From Pyrrhosoma nymphula (Eukaryota; Arthropoda; Insecta; Odonata; Coenagrionidae): a stretch of DNA of 64,000 nucleotides. Positions within the stretch are counted from its first letter, which is position 1, and every line of letters begins with the position of its first letter. A program made the position numbers and the translations under genes. This document shows positions 36,121-48,649 of this stretch, one piece after another. Below the pieces are notes generated by a model. It did not search any database and was not told where the DNA came from. It saw only the letters and a program-made list of their open reading frames with translations. The stretch is from the NCBI GenBank assembly GCA_963573305.1, contig OY754329.1, forward strand, positions 43,172,417-43,236,416, written 5' to 3'.

Positions 36121-37700
36121 TCACTTCTTCCGAGGCCTCTTTTTCGAGGATGTGTTTACATTCAAATGTGGCACGTACCAGGTCACCCGTAGGAGAAAAT
36201 CATGCTTGGTACAACATTACCTGTCGCTTTAGATCTTCCTTTCACGTCCAATGAGTACGAGGTTACGTGGATTACATGCGTGGTTTGGCCGAAAGTAACG
36301 AGCTAGACGACCCTGCATCAGGTGAAGCAGTAGTGGTTCCGATTTTAGATACACGTAAGAAATCGCAGACTTTTGTAAAATAAGATGAAAAATAAGCAGG
36401 CATGTTACATGAACTACCCAGTAAGATAATCACATGATTGAAATGTATGCTCCGAGAGGGTACGTGGAATGAATTCATGAAAGAATTCATGTCAGCAAAG
36501 TCGGCATGTTTTCATTTTGGGATAGTAACGGTATGGCTAAAATATTTTTTTATACCATTCTACTGAAAACATTTTTTCTTCTGGGATAATTTATTTACTG
36601 AGAAAACAAACCAAGAAGTAGAAGGTACTTAATTTATAGAGCAATTGTAAACACCTGAGGGTGAATATTTGAGTGCGTAAACAACACCAAACGTCATCAT
36701 GCCCCATCAAAGACGATTTCAATGACTTTTTTAAATTTCGAATTCATATTTCTTGTAAATAAACCAATGGTAAGACCAAAAATTACTTGAGTAGCAATAA
36801 ATCATAACAATCATCGCTCATAAAGTATATAGTAATTTGAAAAATGATGCTGATTTCAAAATTTACTGCGCAGAACTGCTACGTCGAAAACTGTATTTAA
36901 ATGCTAGATCTGTGGCTGACGGGATAAAAAGTGTATTAAATGGCACATTTATTACGATCCAGCCCCCTGCATTTCTCACATTGAATATTGATGTTTCATT
37001 TCATAGCAGTGTTGTTTATTCCCGAGCGAATTCAACAGTTTACGATATTATATTTTTATTACGTAAAATCTTCCCTTATATTTCAGCAAATAATGAGCAT
37101 TCTACAGCACGCTGAGCACTTTGCCTAAGAATAAATTCGCGATAAATTATCCCCATTCTCTGATATATGAATGTGATATCAATAAGAAAGAGTGATTATG
37201 CACAAGGCAGTCAAGAGTATCACGAATATTTTAAAATGCCCGTGACGTGATTTAAGACAAGCTTTGTAATATCTAAACAAGGACATATAGTTATAATTAT
37301 ATAGTTGAATTTTACAAAGAACAGGTAAATTTTAAGCAAAGTGCATTTTTCAATACTGCTTTAGAACAGTCATGCACATTTTTATAATTCCCACAAAATT
37401 CATCCCGAAAACTTCCAGCGATAATAAGTACACCCTTATGCATTGCACGTGTGTCTAGGTCGAGAAAATTGTGAACGGAGAAAGGTAAGCGTATAATTAC
37501 CGTCGCGTTGCCATAACCACACGTTACGTAAGTTGTGTTGTCATTTTGGCTATAATTTAAAGTAATTAATAAATAATTATAATAAGGGAAACTATGAAGC
37601 GAGCCTGCCCGACGATTTTAAGCGGAAGCCGATAAAATATTTTCATACTTGTTACTTACCGGATTACCTTTACTATCGCTATTACAAATATGGTGGCAAC
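36121..37700. other. AT-rich non-coding stretch
   Basis: A 92-codon plus-strand frame at 36837-37115 has no recognisable motif. Nothing else seen. Confidence 0.5.
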
Positions 37701-38780
37701 GCGAATTCTCCCACAATTTCCGTCAGATACGCACTCTCAACGCAAGATAATATCTGATAGGTAATATTCTATCGGCCTCCAAGGGTCTCTCGGAGACTGT
37801 TCCAAACCTTTTCGTCTGCCCTAGGGTCACTCATTTCACTCGGTTCCCTCCTATCCAATTCCCATCTCTCCATCCTGGATTTTAAACCAAAAACAACACC
37901 CTGGAAACGATCTCATCGCCAGAAATCGGATGCACGAAAGGGATGACGAGAGAAAGCTCTCTTTCCATCGATATAATTCCACATCCCCAGTCCGTTTTTC
38001 CATTCCACGAATCACCGATCGAAACTTCGAACAACGCCGTTAAGTCTTGTTTCTCCTTCCAATTTCTTCATTTTTTTATTCGTCGGCTTCCTTCGGTTCC
38101 TCCTCGATTCGTGAGTTTGCCACAGAAACGTTCAGTCATAACCTCACACAACCCCCCTTTCCTCTTTCTACCTCTCCGATATTAGTCATTTTGTTTGTCG
38201 GAAAAAAATATTACGATCGGAGAGGAAGCATTACAAAATTGAAAACTTTGCGATCGGAAAAAATTCGGACAAATTAAACAAAAAAAGAACCCTGACTGAG
38301 CCGAATTTCCAAACCCCCACTTCTCTTTTGTTTTTGTGACGTGATCACTCCCAGTGGCATCGTGAAAATTAAAAAAAAAATGAGAAAGTCTCTCCTTTAA
38401 TCCTCCAATCATTTTTCTCTGGTGTTCTCCAACAACCTTTGTGTGTGTCTGTCCCTCCCGCCGTCTCTAACCAGACGGAAGCCGTTCTTCCCTTGGAAAA
38501 TAAGTCTCCTCCCGAGAAATGATGAGAAGAAGAATTGAAAAAAATGTAAAAAAAATTATGACAGTCGACAAAAGGACGAATTCTCATCCGATCCCATCCA
38601 ATTTGAGTAATTCTCGGACGCATTTATTCCCAGGCTCTCATTTTCCCTTATTAATAGGCATTCATCAGCATATTACTCTCTCTCTCTCAGAGACCAAGGC
38701 CATAAAAAATTGGAAGTTCTTTCGACTCCCGGAAATATACCTACAGCTGGACATGTTTGCAGACAGGATGCTTGCTGCTT
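37701..38780. other. GC-richer, pyrimidine-biased island with a CT microsatellite
   Basis: Pyrimidine-rich segments at 37800-38180 and a CT run at about 38676-38688. Several overlapping frames of 76-87 codons on both strands have no domain. Confidence 0.45.
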
Positions 38781-39770
38781 GAAAAACAGACAAATGGAGC
38801 CTGACGATGTGGGTCCTTTTTACTGATTTATTCTTTATACATAATCTGGGAAAAGGACTTTCCCTACTTGTTTAGGAATAGCTTACCATGAAAGCGGAAC
38901 TAGGCATTCACCATGGGCGTCAACGTTTGATCACTCATCCACATCCTCCATTATCATATAGTAGTATGGGTGTGAACACGCGAACTACAGCCGTGAGCAA
39001 TTTCCTTTGGTCTCTAACCCACCTGCATTATCACCCTAAGTATTAGGCGACTGCATGAAATTCTTCTTCTTAAGCCAAGCCACCTCTATAAAGGAACGTA
39101 ATTGGAGAAGTAGTTCTTTCTCTGTCACAAAATATGTCAATTTCTAGATTTGACTGCTCAAAAGTCCAATGAGAGGAAAAAAGATGAAGAGATTAAGTAA
39201 TTTACAGTCGCATTAATGATAAGTAATTTTCTGTAGACATTGTAACAATGTCACAAAAATTATTTCTCCTCATTTGAATTCACAGAGTAAACTAAAATTC
39301 AGAAGCACAGGGAATTTAAGCCGAAAAACAACGTTTGACACGTAACATTAGCCTCAGAACAGGTGGCTTTTGGACGAGGCTTGCAAATCTCTGACGCTAT
39401 TTTTTTTTGTCATTTGAGTAGAAGTCCACCTGGTGAACTAATCTTTCTGGAAAGCCAAGTGAAATACTTCCATAGAGTTGAGAATAATTCCTGGAATACA
39501 TAACTGCCGGCACAAAATTAACTCCAATCCAGATAAATATCACCCGCAGACTTGAACTAAATAATACAAATGAGATATTATTCGTATTCCTAAGGAAGTA
39601 TAACTCAACAAGACTCAAAAAGCTCACGGAAAATGCTTTATACTGTAAAAAATACCAGTAATGCGGTTCATTATATTTACATTAGACCTTTTCCTTCGTT
39701 AATTTTCGCCTCTGATAGTACGAAACCTACCTCACACTCTCAATTCTAAAGCCGCAGCGAATTCCCCTTC
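38781..39770. other. AT-rich non-coding stretch
   Basis: Nothing recognised. Confidence 0.5.
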
Positions 39771-40310
39771 TCAATCATCCATTCCCGTCCCGGCGTTATC
39801 CTGCTCCTTTGCCGTCCTTCCTTTATCGCGCGGCCCAACATCCCTCACCAACCCGGCCCTCCAACATCCCCGCATAAACCCTTTTCGCGTCCTGCAGTCT
39901 CTTGGCATCTCCCCTTCTCGCTCGTTCTCTTTCTCTCTCTCCGGCTTAAATTTATCGGATGCATTGGACATCTGAATGGGACAGTGCTTATCCGCTATCG
40001 TTTGTTTTTCCCATTCCCCCACCCACCGGACCAGCAAGGCCCTCTCACAACCTCGCTCCAGCTCCTGTGCTTCCCTCTCACTCCCGCCACGCTCTCTCGT
40101 CCAAGCTCTTCCACTCCCGACCCCTGGATTCACACGGCACCTCCCTTCCACACCCACCCACCCCCGGCTGCACAAAAACTTACTTCCTCCCTCGTCCGGG
40201 ATGTCGGCCTTTATCGCACAGCGGCCACCGCCGCACTCCAACCTTATCACTGCAACCAATGAATGCGAGAGGAGGCATTTCATTCATTTGTATTATGGAT
40301 GGAATTTAAA
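39771..40310. other. GC-rich, strongly pyrimidine-biased island
   Basis: The plus strand is C/T-rich over most of 39880-40200. This opens a 170-codon minus-strand frame (39771-40283) and three plus-strand frames of 92-127 codons over the same DNA. The 170-residue product is Arg/Glu/Gly-rich without a domain. Four overlapping frames in one place point to composition and not to coding. Confidence 0.5.
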
Positions 40311-41545
40311 AGGTTCTCTTCGATGGAAAGCTTTGTTTACAATCCTTTGTTTTTTTTAACCTTGTAAAAAAAAGTTATGTCGTCTGAGCGTCAGTATGAA
40401 GTCTGTTTATAGCATAATGACGCTGGTCTGGCTTCGATCACTTTGGAAACGTTATCATTGCCTTAAATGCATGTAAGATGATTAGATAAAACCATGAAGT
40501 TCTTGAAATACAAAGTTTGACAATCGTTTCTGTGCATTCAGGCATAGCAAACCATTGCATCACACACTATGACAAATTCCCACTTCTTATTGCGATTTCT
40601 TTAGCTAAATAATGAATTTTAATATCATCTTACCTCTTCTCCTAATATGACTCTTTTTGCCTTTTTTAGCCAGTTAAGGTTCTAATTAAAAGTACGCCTT
40701 TTAGATTAGGTGGAATATCTACAATAAGAAATCTATAAAAGATCAATTACCGAAGAAAAAGTCCAGGTAGCGACTTTGCCAGTGGCGCTTCAATGAATCA
40801 GCCTAGTGCAAATTCCATTAAAACTACTTCAAAGGAGGTCAAAGTTATGTAAACGTTGAAATTTAAGGTAGTTTAAACGAGATTTTTGTATAATCATTAT
40901 AAGGACCACATTCAAATTTTGTATTTTATTTTAATAAATTTCAATAAACATGAAGTAAAAGTTGTAGCATTGAGAGCAGAAAAAACTTTCTTTCAAATTA
41001 CTCAAATTCTCAGTAAAAACTAAGTATTAACTAAATATTCATGAGTAAGTTGTTAAGCTGACTCATTTTTTCACGCTGTATGCTGAACACCCCTAAGCAT
41101 CCGAAACGTTTTCAGCGATTCTGTAAAAGTTACTGCGGTGAATAGTTGATTTTAATTTTAAATGCAGTGGAAAGAGCATACACACTACAAAACATTTCTT
41201 ACGACATATACGAGTGAGAAATGCCTCATTTCTTAAATTAAGTTCCTATTGAGAATACTATTTTCTATGGAAAATGATAGGTATTTTTGATAAATATTTT
41301 TAAAAGTGTAATGGTAAGTGACTAGTATTATGATATTAGTGGAAATATAATATATTTTCTTTTATCATAAGACTGAATACATGGAATTTATGTGAATTGA
41401 ATCCCGCTCAAGCTACCTTAATATAATACCTGTTCTCTAGGTCGTACATATCTCGTACTCTTGATTTACCATCCTGTCAGTGACAGATGATTGGTCAAGA
41501 ACATATCGGAAAATAAACTACTTAGGGTAATAGAAAGGAGTGGTA
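40311..41545. other. AT-rich non-coding stretch
   Basis: Nothing recognised on either strand. Confidence 0.5.
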
Positions 41546-41549
41546 AACC

Positions 41550-41850
41550 GGGATCGGATTGGTGCAGAAATGATAGAAATGGATTCCAATTTCGAGGGTT
41601 TGAATCCCGTTGGTGGCGGATTTGATATATTTCAGTGGAATACCGATTCCTACTTGGGTGATGCGTGGTACTTCAAGTGCAGAACTCCGTCTGCCGGATG
41701 GGCAATGCAACTGTGGTTCCTTTATCACCTTTCGCTTGTATAAGAGATAGCCGACGCTGGGTTTTTCTCCACACTTCCTCTTTCCGAAAATAATGCTTTC
41801 CTTTCTAATCTGTCCTCATTGGCATCCTTTACAGTCAGTCACCTTCCTAA
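41550..41850 (+). repeat. Full-length-like copy of the tRNA-headed SINE family
   Basis: The head has GGATTGGTGCAGAAATGATA, TTCCAATTTCGAGGGT and a B-box-like GGTTTGAATCCCG. The central domain has ATTTCAGTGGAATACCGATT, ACTTGGGTGATGCG and AGAACTCCGTCTGCC-GGATGGGCAATGCAACTGTG. Then come CACCTTTCGCTTG and GCCGACGCTGGGTTTTTCTC, and finally a CT-rich tail with CATCCTTTAC. This order is mirrored at 24603-24866 on the minus strand. A 67-codon frame on the plus strand and a 68-codon one on the minus strand are by-products. No terminal duplication could be identified. Confidence 0.7.
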
Positions 41851-42390
41851 ATACTCAACCAGTATTGAGTAGTAAACGTTAAAAATTTCGATACTCATTT
41901 GAAATGGTTATATGATCAAGTCAATATAGGATAACATACATTTATCTCATAATAACTTACTGGTTTTATATTTCATTAACCCGGCACGTCGTTCATTATT
42001 CAATAGAAATAATAGATTACTAATGTCCAGCAAGCTATTCACTAAGGCGTATTCATTAAAACATTTTTTTCATTACGTGTATTATTTAAACTGCAATACG
42101 TGTTATGCGTAAATCTCTTGCCTGCCTCCACCTCTGTCCTTAAGTGTAGTCGGAGAAAAGTATATCCCATGCTTGTCTTCCACAACAATACATTCAAATA
42201 GTTTCTCGAGTTCATGGTTAAATTGAAAATTGAGTGTTGCTCATTAAGACTTTAGGATAATAGCAGTGCCGCGACATTAACTTTGCTACACGCGCTCTAG
42301 TTTAGAGTCAAGCCCACTCTCATGTTTCAAATAAGATAGGATTTATAATATAAAACACTGTCTCCGGCGTTACTCTGTGGAACTCCTTCA
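41851..42390. other. AT-rich non-coding stretch
   Basis: Nothing recognised. Confidence 0.5.
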
Positions 42391-42451
42391 TTTTAATAAT
42401 AAAAAAGCACTTGGTTATTATTCCACACTTTATTTTAAGGAAACGACCGGG

Positions 42452-42477
42452 GTTTCAGCATATCATGCCATCTTCAG
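42452..42477 (-). ncRNA. Hammerhead-like core, left arm
   Basis: On the minus strand: CTGAAGA, one extra T, a short stem (GGCAT with ATGCT, the outer pair G-T) and GAAAC. The downstream segment CCCCGGTCGTTTCC could close a minimal stem III (C-G, A-T) before a GTT cleavage triplet. Stem I pairing is only partial by eye. Confidence 0.4.
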
Positions 42478-42501
42478 GTTCTTTCAGCATATCGTGCCAT
42501 A

Positions 42502-42527
42502 CTGAAGATGGCATGGCATGCTGAAAC
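42502..42527 (+). ncRNA. Hammerhead-like core, right arm
   Basis: CTGAAGA, one extra T, a 5-bp stem GGCAT/ATGCT around GGC, then GAAAC. The same minimal stem III with GTT downstream is possible. The two arms differ inside the stem II loop (ATGAT versus ATGGC context) while the boxes are unchanged. That is mildly suggestive of constraint but could be chance. Confidence 0.4.
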
Positions 42528-42589
42528 CCGGCTCGTTTCCTTAAAATAAAGTGTGGAATAACAACCAAGTGCTTTTTTATTATTAAAAA

Positions 42590-43435
42590 AGATAGGATTT
42601 ATCTATCGTAGAAAAGACGTCATTAAACGACTAATGCAATCCAATGCTGACTTTACCATCTCAAAGAGGGTTAGAATAGAACACAGTAGAAGATTTGGTC
42701 GAACTCATCGTTATTCAAGTTATTTCCTACTTCAACGCTTGCGGTCTGGAATTACCAATTCATTCGCTACACGACGAACCGCTTATCTTTTATTGCACCG
42801 ACGATCACGAACCGATGACTCATCAATGTTGGGTTGAATGAGGTCGTCAATTTCACTAACAGAAATGGGATGCAGGCGTAGATTGAAGTAGAATGAAGAC
42901 GGAACCATACGGAGTATTAGCAAATAATGCTAATTAAGATAATTAAACGCGTATTCAGCCACAACGAGTTTATTACCCAAAAATTATGGCAATACTAAAG
43001 CAATGACAAGGAAATAGTGATGAATTCATATTAACGAAATGAACATAATTTGAAAAATTACATGGATTTCATATGACTGTACGGGATAACTTTGGCACGG
43101 CAGCCATTTTGGACCGACGGTATTTTTTTGCAAAAAACTCCAATTTTCAGAGCCGATACGTCATTTCCTCATATTTCAATTCATGAATAAAAGTGAGAAT
43201 ACAGGTCTCGCAAAACCTTGTGGCAGAAGGATGTGTTGTATGCTACCCCTTGGAGGAAGTTGGTATAGTGGAAGGGGTAGTGTGAGAGGTTGATGGTGAG
43301 TTGAGGAGTGGAAGTGAAGAAGCTTTAAAATTTTGAAACCTGCATTACATTGGTAATGAAATAGTAGGTGCATTGCAACCAAGGTATACAATAGCAAACA
43401 AAAACTCAAAGCGACAATCCGTTCATTTTATGTGA
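42590..43435. other. Non-coding stretch, nothing recognised
   Basis: AT-rich with a GA-rich patch at about 43245-43320. No gene seen. Confidence 0.5.
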
Positions 43436-43446
43436 CTGGGTAGGTT

Positions 43447-43520
43447 CTGGTTAGGTCACATCTCACAAGTATTCTTAGCCACCATTTGGGACCCTGCACA
43501 GAAAGATTCAAAACGTATTC
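43447..43520 (+). pseudogene. Decayed non-LTR retrotransposon reverse-transcriptase fragment (frameshifted)
   Basis: 43447-43464 encodes LVRSHL, and 43478-43507 encodes ATIWDPAQKD one frame later. Together they recreate the LVR-HLEYA--IWDP motif near the end of the reverse-transcriptase domain of CR1/Jockey-type LINEs, broken by a net +1 shift between them. An independent relic of the same motif lies at 49219-49263. The upstream and downstream parts of the polymerase are not recognisable. This is a dead fragment; the exact clade cannot be set from so few residues. Confidence 0.65.
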
Positions 43521-46500
43521 GGCTTTACCTGACTTAGATATACAAGAAACACAAAATCATGAATAACTTGTCATTAATTTCAGCCAGAGAGTATTCAAAA
43601 ATTTAAACATGATTTCCAGGACAAAAAACTCGGCACCTAATTGATCAAATAAAACCAAAACTCTTTGTTTCATCGGAACAGCCATACTTCCAGATAATTG
43701 CAAAATTGAACCCATATAACAAGAATTTAGCTTTTTTCAAGCTTATGAGGTTGAATAACACATTGTGAGTACAAAATATTACTTCATACAGTGTCATAAA
43801 AATCCAAATAGGCACTTTGGCCAACATATTTGGAATTATATAAATTCCAGAGACCATTCAAGAAAAGTTACAACGAAATTGGCTGCACTCAAGCGAAAAC
43901 GGGCAGTCACACGAAAAAGCTTCCGTACACTCATAGCTACAGTGTCACGGGAAATTTAACACGGCATTAATTTTGGCCAGCAGCTTCTGAGGAAAGTCGC
44001 TATCTTTAACTGCAGCAAGAGTCAATTTTGGAGCATAAACACTCCTATTTTTGCTACGGTAATCAACTTCGAGAAGCTCACATATAAAAGAAATTTGCGT
44101 ATGTAGGCACATTGCGGAGATCTAAAGCCAACAAAAATACCTTTTGGATTTTTGGCTAACAACCTACTATTAATTACTTGGTGAATGCAACAAAACTTCC
44201 GAAAGACGACAGTACCCAAGAAAGACTATGCATATAAACTTAACTAATACTTACACATAAAACTTAACGAAAGATTATTTAATCTTGGAAAAAATGAAAA
44301 TAATAATTTAAAGAATTACATTTTTAGATCTTTTACTAATTGTAAGATTAAATGATGTGAGCAGTAAATAATACTATAAATAATTTTGATAAACAAATCA
44401 GCAATATATCTATTAATCCTTTTCCAAAGACAATCTGAATATACATTAGTTAAATCAGTTAACATGTACTTGATACGCACTTGGAAAAGAAACAGAGCAA
44501 GAAGGGATGACGTTATTTACGTAATTCTATAGCTAAATCTAAAAATTACGTGGTACATGATAAGGTCAAATGTTGATGACATGAAGAAATGATGTACACT
44601 GATTTAGTTCGTTGCAGTATCAATGTGCCATAATTCGTTCAGATTGAGCTGATATTTTACACGCAATGTACGATTGCACCACCGTTTGGCAGTATATTTA
44701 GGAGTTTATTTTAGCAATACGCCTGGAACGATCGCCATTTTATGAGCATATATAGATTTGAAAGGTAAAAGTAGAAATACCGATGCTGACGCAATAGAAG
44801 GCCATCATTTTATTTGCTCCTCGAACCAGAAGTAACGCCAAATAAGAATATGCCTAGAAAGAGTAAGAAATCAAAATGGATGAAGCATCGATGTCAAAAC
44901 GAAGGCGAATTAACTCCGACATTAAATAAATACAAACCATAAATACAATTCGAAGGCCACTTTACCAAAGTGATTTACTTCCAATAGTGACCATGGCGAA
45001 CGAGCTGATCAAAAACAAGTAAATATGAGTTTTAAAATTGTAATTCATACCTGAACGGTCATTTTGAGAATAAAATATCATTAGTGCAACAGTTGAAGGG
45101 AAATTAAAATATTGTTTTTTGAATAATTAAAATGATTGCTTAGTGTCATAATCGTATATAAAATTAGAGTTATATGTTCCGTAAAATTGGCGTAAGTTGG
45201 ACATTTCAGAAATGTTTGAAACTGTGAACTAGTCCAAAAGGTTACCATTTGTATGTTGCCTTTTTTACTCTGATGTCAATCATTAGTCCGACGACTATAA
45301 GAAAGAGACTTTGGCCGCTAAGGTAACTGCCTGATTCCTTACCTTCTCTTATTATATCCTGATCACTGTATACCCTTTCCCCCATCTCCTTTTTGGTCGA
45401 AGTATATATGCAACCTTATACACCCTAACTATTATTTGATAATGGCAATGAATTGTTAAAACCATAGCCGGTAGTAAATTTTACTGTGGATGATACTAAG
45501 CTATTGGTTCCACAAAGTGATGCCTGACTCAAGCGTCTCCCTGCTTTTGTGAATGAAATTTGCATTTTTCATAAATAGAGATCACAAACGGAATACCCCC
45601 TTCAACTGACGTTTTGAATCGGGCTCACTGGATCTTGAGATATATAGTATTAAATCGATAGGACATCAGCTTCATTAGCATTTTTACCATGGAGTCAAGT
45701 GGGAGAATGGGTTTGACACGGTGCTTATATCTTACGCGTCCTATCCCCCGAATACTCTTTCACGCAGTTTGTAACATTTTTGACAAGTGCTCGTAAAGTT
45801 GCCTTTTATTGCCGGCGAATGGCTCTCGGGGAAGAATGACTGAGGCGTAAAATATATCCCCGTTGGTGTGTCCGAGTCCCTATTTCATTTGCCCTCCAGC
45901 TCCGCGGCGTCGTATAATTTAAACCTCCGCGAATTTCATTTTTTTTTACCGGGAATACTCGGCTGGGGATAGAGAGAAGTGACTTCATACTTTTTTCGCC
46001 CCTTCAAGCCCATCGTTATGAATTTAAAATGAATTTTCGGGTAGCATAAAAATATTACGATGCACGACCCTAAAATGCCCTTCGCTAGCAATAGACATCA
46101 TGTAAGTCGCAATTAGTCTTAATTCATAGGTAATGTACTCCGCATTTTTGACGAAAAATTTATTTTCCGAATCATTTTCGCCGAAAGTAACGTTATTAAC
46201 TCATTACTCGATTACGAGGCTCAAGATTCCTAACGGTTCAAAGATCAAACGTTTCTTAAAGCCCTAAATTATACAGGATTCCCGTTCATCATCATTATCT
46301 CATGTAATATGAAAACTCAATTCCATCAGAATCTAATCACTGATAATACAAAGATTTTCCTGAAGTAGGTTATCACTTAATTTATAAGGAAAGCTTTTCT
46401 TAATGAACATAACACATACCTACTTTATTGGCATAAAAACCTAGGTGAAGTAATTTCCTTTCTCCCAATATGAAGAAATAAAAATTTCATTGTCTAAGAA

Positions 46501-46560
46501 AAAGCTCATATGACCTAGAACTATTTTTAATGATACTTGATAGCAAATTTTATAAGAAAT
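43521..46560. other. AT-rich non-coding stretch
   Basis: Short frames at 43645-43959 and 44022-44219 show no domain and may be part of the decayed LINE. A GC-richer patch lies at 45800-45920. Nothing else recognised. Confidence 0.45.
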
Positions 46561-48200
46561 AATCTTTCATCATTATATAGACTATAGGCTAAATTACGGT
46601 TATTATAGGCTAAAATAAATATGTAGTCCCAATCTACAAACGCTTTCAGTTTTCATACGCAAATAGTGTCAATTACAGGGGATGGATGAACAGGAAATTC
46701 AACTAATATAAACCATTCATCCAATAAAAACCTCAAGATAATCGACAAAACTGTATTCTTGTTAAAAATATTTAGTTCATTTTAACAGCAAAAAACTATG
46801 CTCTTACTCAGCATGCATAAACCATGTACTTGTACCGATTTGATGGCTTCTACTGAAGCAATATGATGGCGTACCACGGAAAAGTTTCGAAGAAAGTCGA
46901 ATGTTTTCCTCAGCTACCACCATATATGTATCCACATAAGCATAGTATATACTGACATCCACTAAATGTTAGGACTTAAAACCAAGGCCTTACATTTATC
47001 TTTCAAGGAAGATATATTTGAGAAAATTTTAATGAGTCCATCTCATTCTCTAATGAAAAAAATATTTTAACTTTGATGCAACGTATATGAGATAGCTCCA
47101 GATCATTTTGTCACAATAATACTAACAGGAATCGAACTAGATAGTCATAAGATAAGGAACCTTTCTTTTTGCCACAAAATTAGACGATAAAACTTTGGTT
47201 TTATATGTGCTGTTCTGACCTGCCTTATAATTGCTGTGCTGGATATCATTATAAATTTGATCAACCAAAGTAGAAGAAAGCTGCAGGAATTGACCAACTT
47301 CAACTAAATTATAACTCAAATATCCAGCAATATAAACCCATTCGTAAGCTTTTTTCGTTAATATTGAAGGAATTGATGCATTTAGAAGTCAGCTGAAGGC
47401 AGTTCTGTCAACATGAGACTAGCTATTCTGAAATTAGTTTCTTTTTATTATCCTAGGATACACGAAAATTAGGCAAATTGCTTAAATACTTGCCCACAGA
47501 CTCAGGGGCGAATTTATTAAGGCACATGTAGGTAAATATTAGATTATTCCTGATAATGGTTTAATTTTTCGATATAATACTTGAACGTAGACTTATGACT
47601 AGTATTTCAAATTGAAATGGAATTCATTAATTTGTTTAAAATTTTAATTGAATCAAATATCCTTATGCGACCTTAATCTGCAGAATACAGGTAATTTTGT
47701 CCACGTTTGTGGGGACGACTTCGCTTTGAAATCCATATAACTTTATCCAAAACTCCAATTTTTGCGCACTATCTTGGCTCTGGTGCATTCTAAATTATTT
47801 AATGTTAGTTTCACGTTAAACATAGAATTGAAACTTTTCTGAAAAAATAGACTTAGAAAAACTTTAAATGTTATAGCCTACGACAATCATTATTGTCGTA
47901 TTTAGTGAATACATATATAATGCTACTATACTCGGCCAATTGCGTTTGTTCATTGCACTATCACTTCAACTGTGCCTCGTGTTGCCATTGATCACCAAGT
48001 GTGTAACTAACATAGGTACCTGCCTAAGGGGATCAATAAATAGAACACGAGAAAAAAGCCAATTAGAGACTGAGGAGTCGCAACAAAACTTCCATCACCT
48101 TGATGAAACTGCCAATCCCCGATTATATCCTTGTTGACCTTCTAAATAATTTGCTAAAATATTCCACACGAGCATTTTATAAATCGTCCTAAGTGTGACA
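46561..48200. other. AT-rich non-coding stretch
   Basis: A word TATAGGCTAAA is repeated about 25 bases apart near 46580-46612. Nothing else recognised. Confidence 0.45.
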
Positions 48201-48203
48201 AGT

Positions 48204-48644
48204 TCACTTAAAATTAAGAAGAGCAATTTTGTAAATAAAATATTCAACAAAACCGAGAGTTACAGCGTAACTGAATTGAGGATAATGCAACACTAGCAAA
48301 AGTGACATAAAAAATTTCATACGACATTTTCCCTGCCCAGTACCACTGATGGAATATTTCTTGTAACCAATAAAATGGAAGTCAATAAGCTTGTTCATAG
48401 CTATGCATAGATATTTTTTGGCTGCCTTTAGGTTCGTAGCTATTTGGTGGGTGTATGGCTGCCATTTTCCAGAAAATCGGAAACAATAATGGAGGGTATG
48501 GGTGTAGGGCGCACAATTATTGCATTTGAATTTTGATCTTATGATAAGGAATTTTTCGTGACATAAAAACTTAAAATATAAGTTTAAATATTGCTGCACA
48601 ATGTTTTTATTCATAATACTGGCAGAATTGTTTCTATGCCACAC
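48204..48644 (-). other. 146-codon open frame, function unknown
   Basis: This is the longest frame in AT-rich DNA here, so chance stop-free length is less likely than in the GC islands. The product has two Cys-Asn-Asn-Cys-like and basic stretches near residues 38-45 and 95-108 (GTGQGKC). A hydrophobic segment lies near residues 112-135 (FFMSLLLVLHYPQFSYA). No domain is recognised, and no signal peptide or start context is convincing. It may be a fragment of a decayed mobile-element protein or simply chance. Confidence 0.2.
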
Positions 48645-48649
48645 AAATA

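Larger units (their letters stand above)
42393..42586. repeat. Fold-back element with ~84-bp arms and a 24-bp spacer
   Basis: The left arm (42393-42477) and right arm (42502-42586) are reverse complements with few mismatches. Both include AAAAAAGCACTTGGTT, ATTCCACACTTTATTTTAAG and CGTTTC or their complements. The 24-base spacer holds a third, partial copy of the hammerhead-like segment (TTCAGCATATCGTGCCATAC). An AATAAA lies in each arm read outward from the spacer. This is the cleanest fold-back in the window and would form a long hairpin if transcribed. Origin as two inverted ends of a Penelope-like or other short ribozyme-bearing retroelement is inferred. Confidence 0.9.

Noticed and set aside
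39771..40283. 170-codon minus-strand open frame
   Set aside because: Three plus-strand frames of similar length cover the same pyrimidine-rich DNA. The product is low-complexity and unlike any family I know.
41090..41130. ATGC...GCAT stem before CCGAAACG, a hammerhead look-alike
   Set aside because: The required CTGANGA box is absent, so only one of the two conserved boxes is present.
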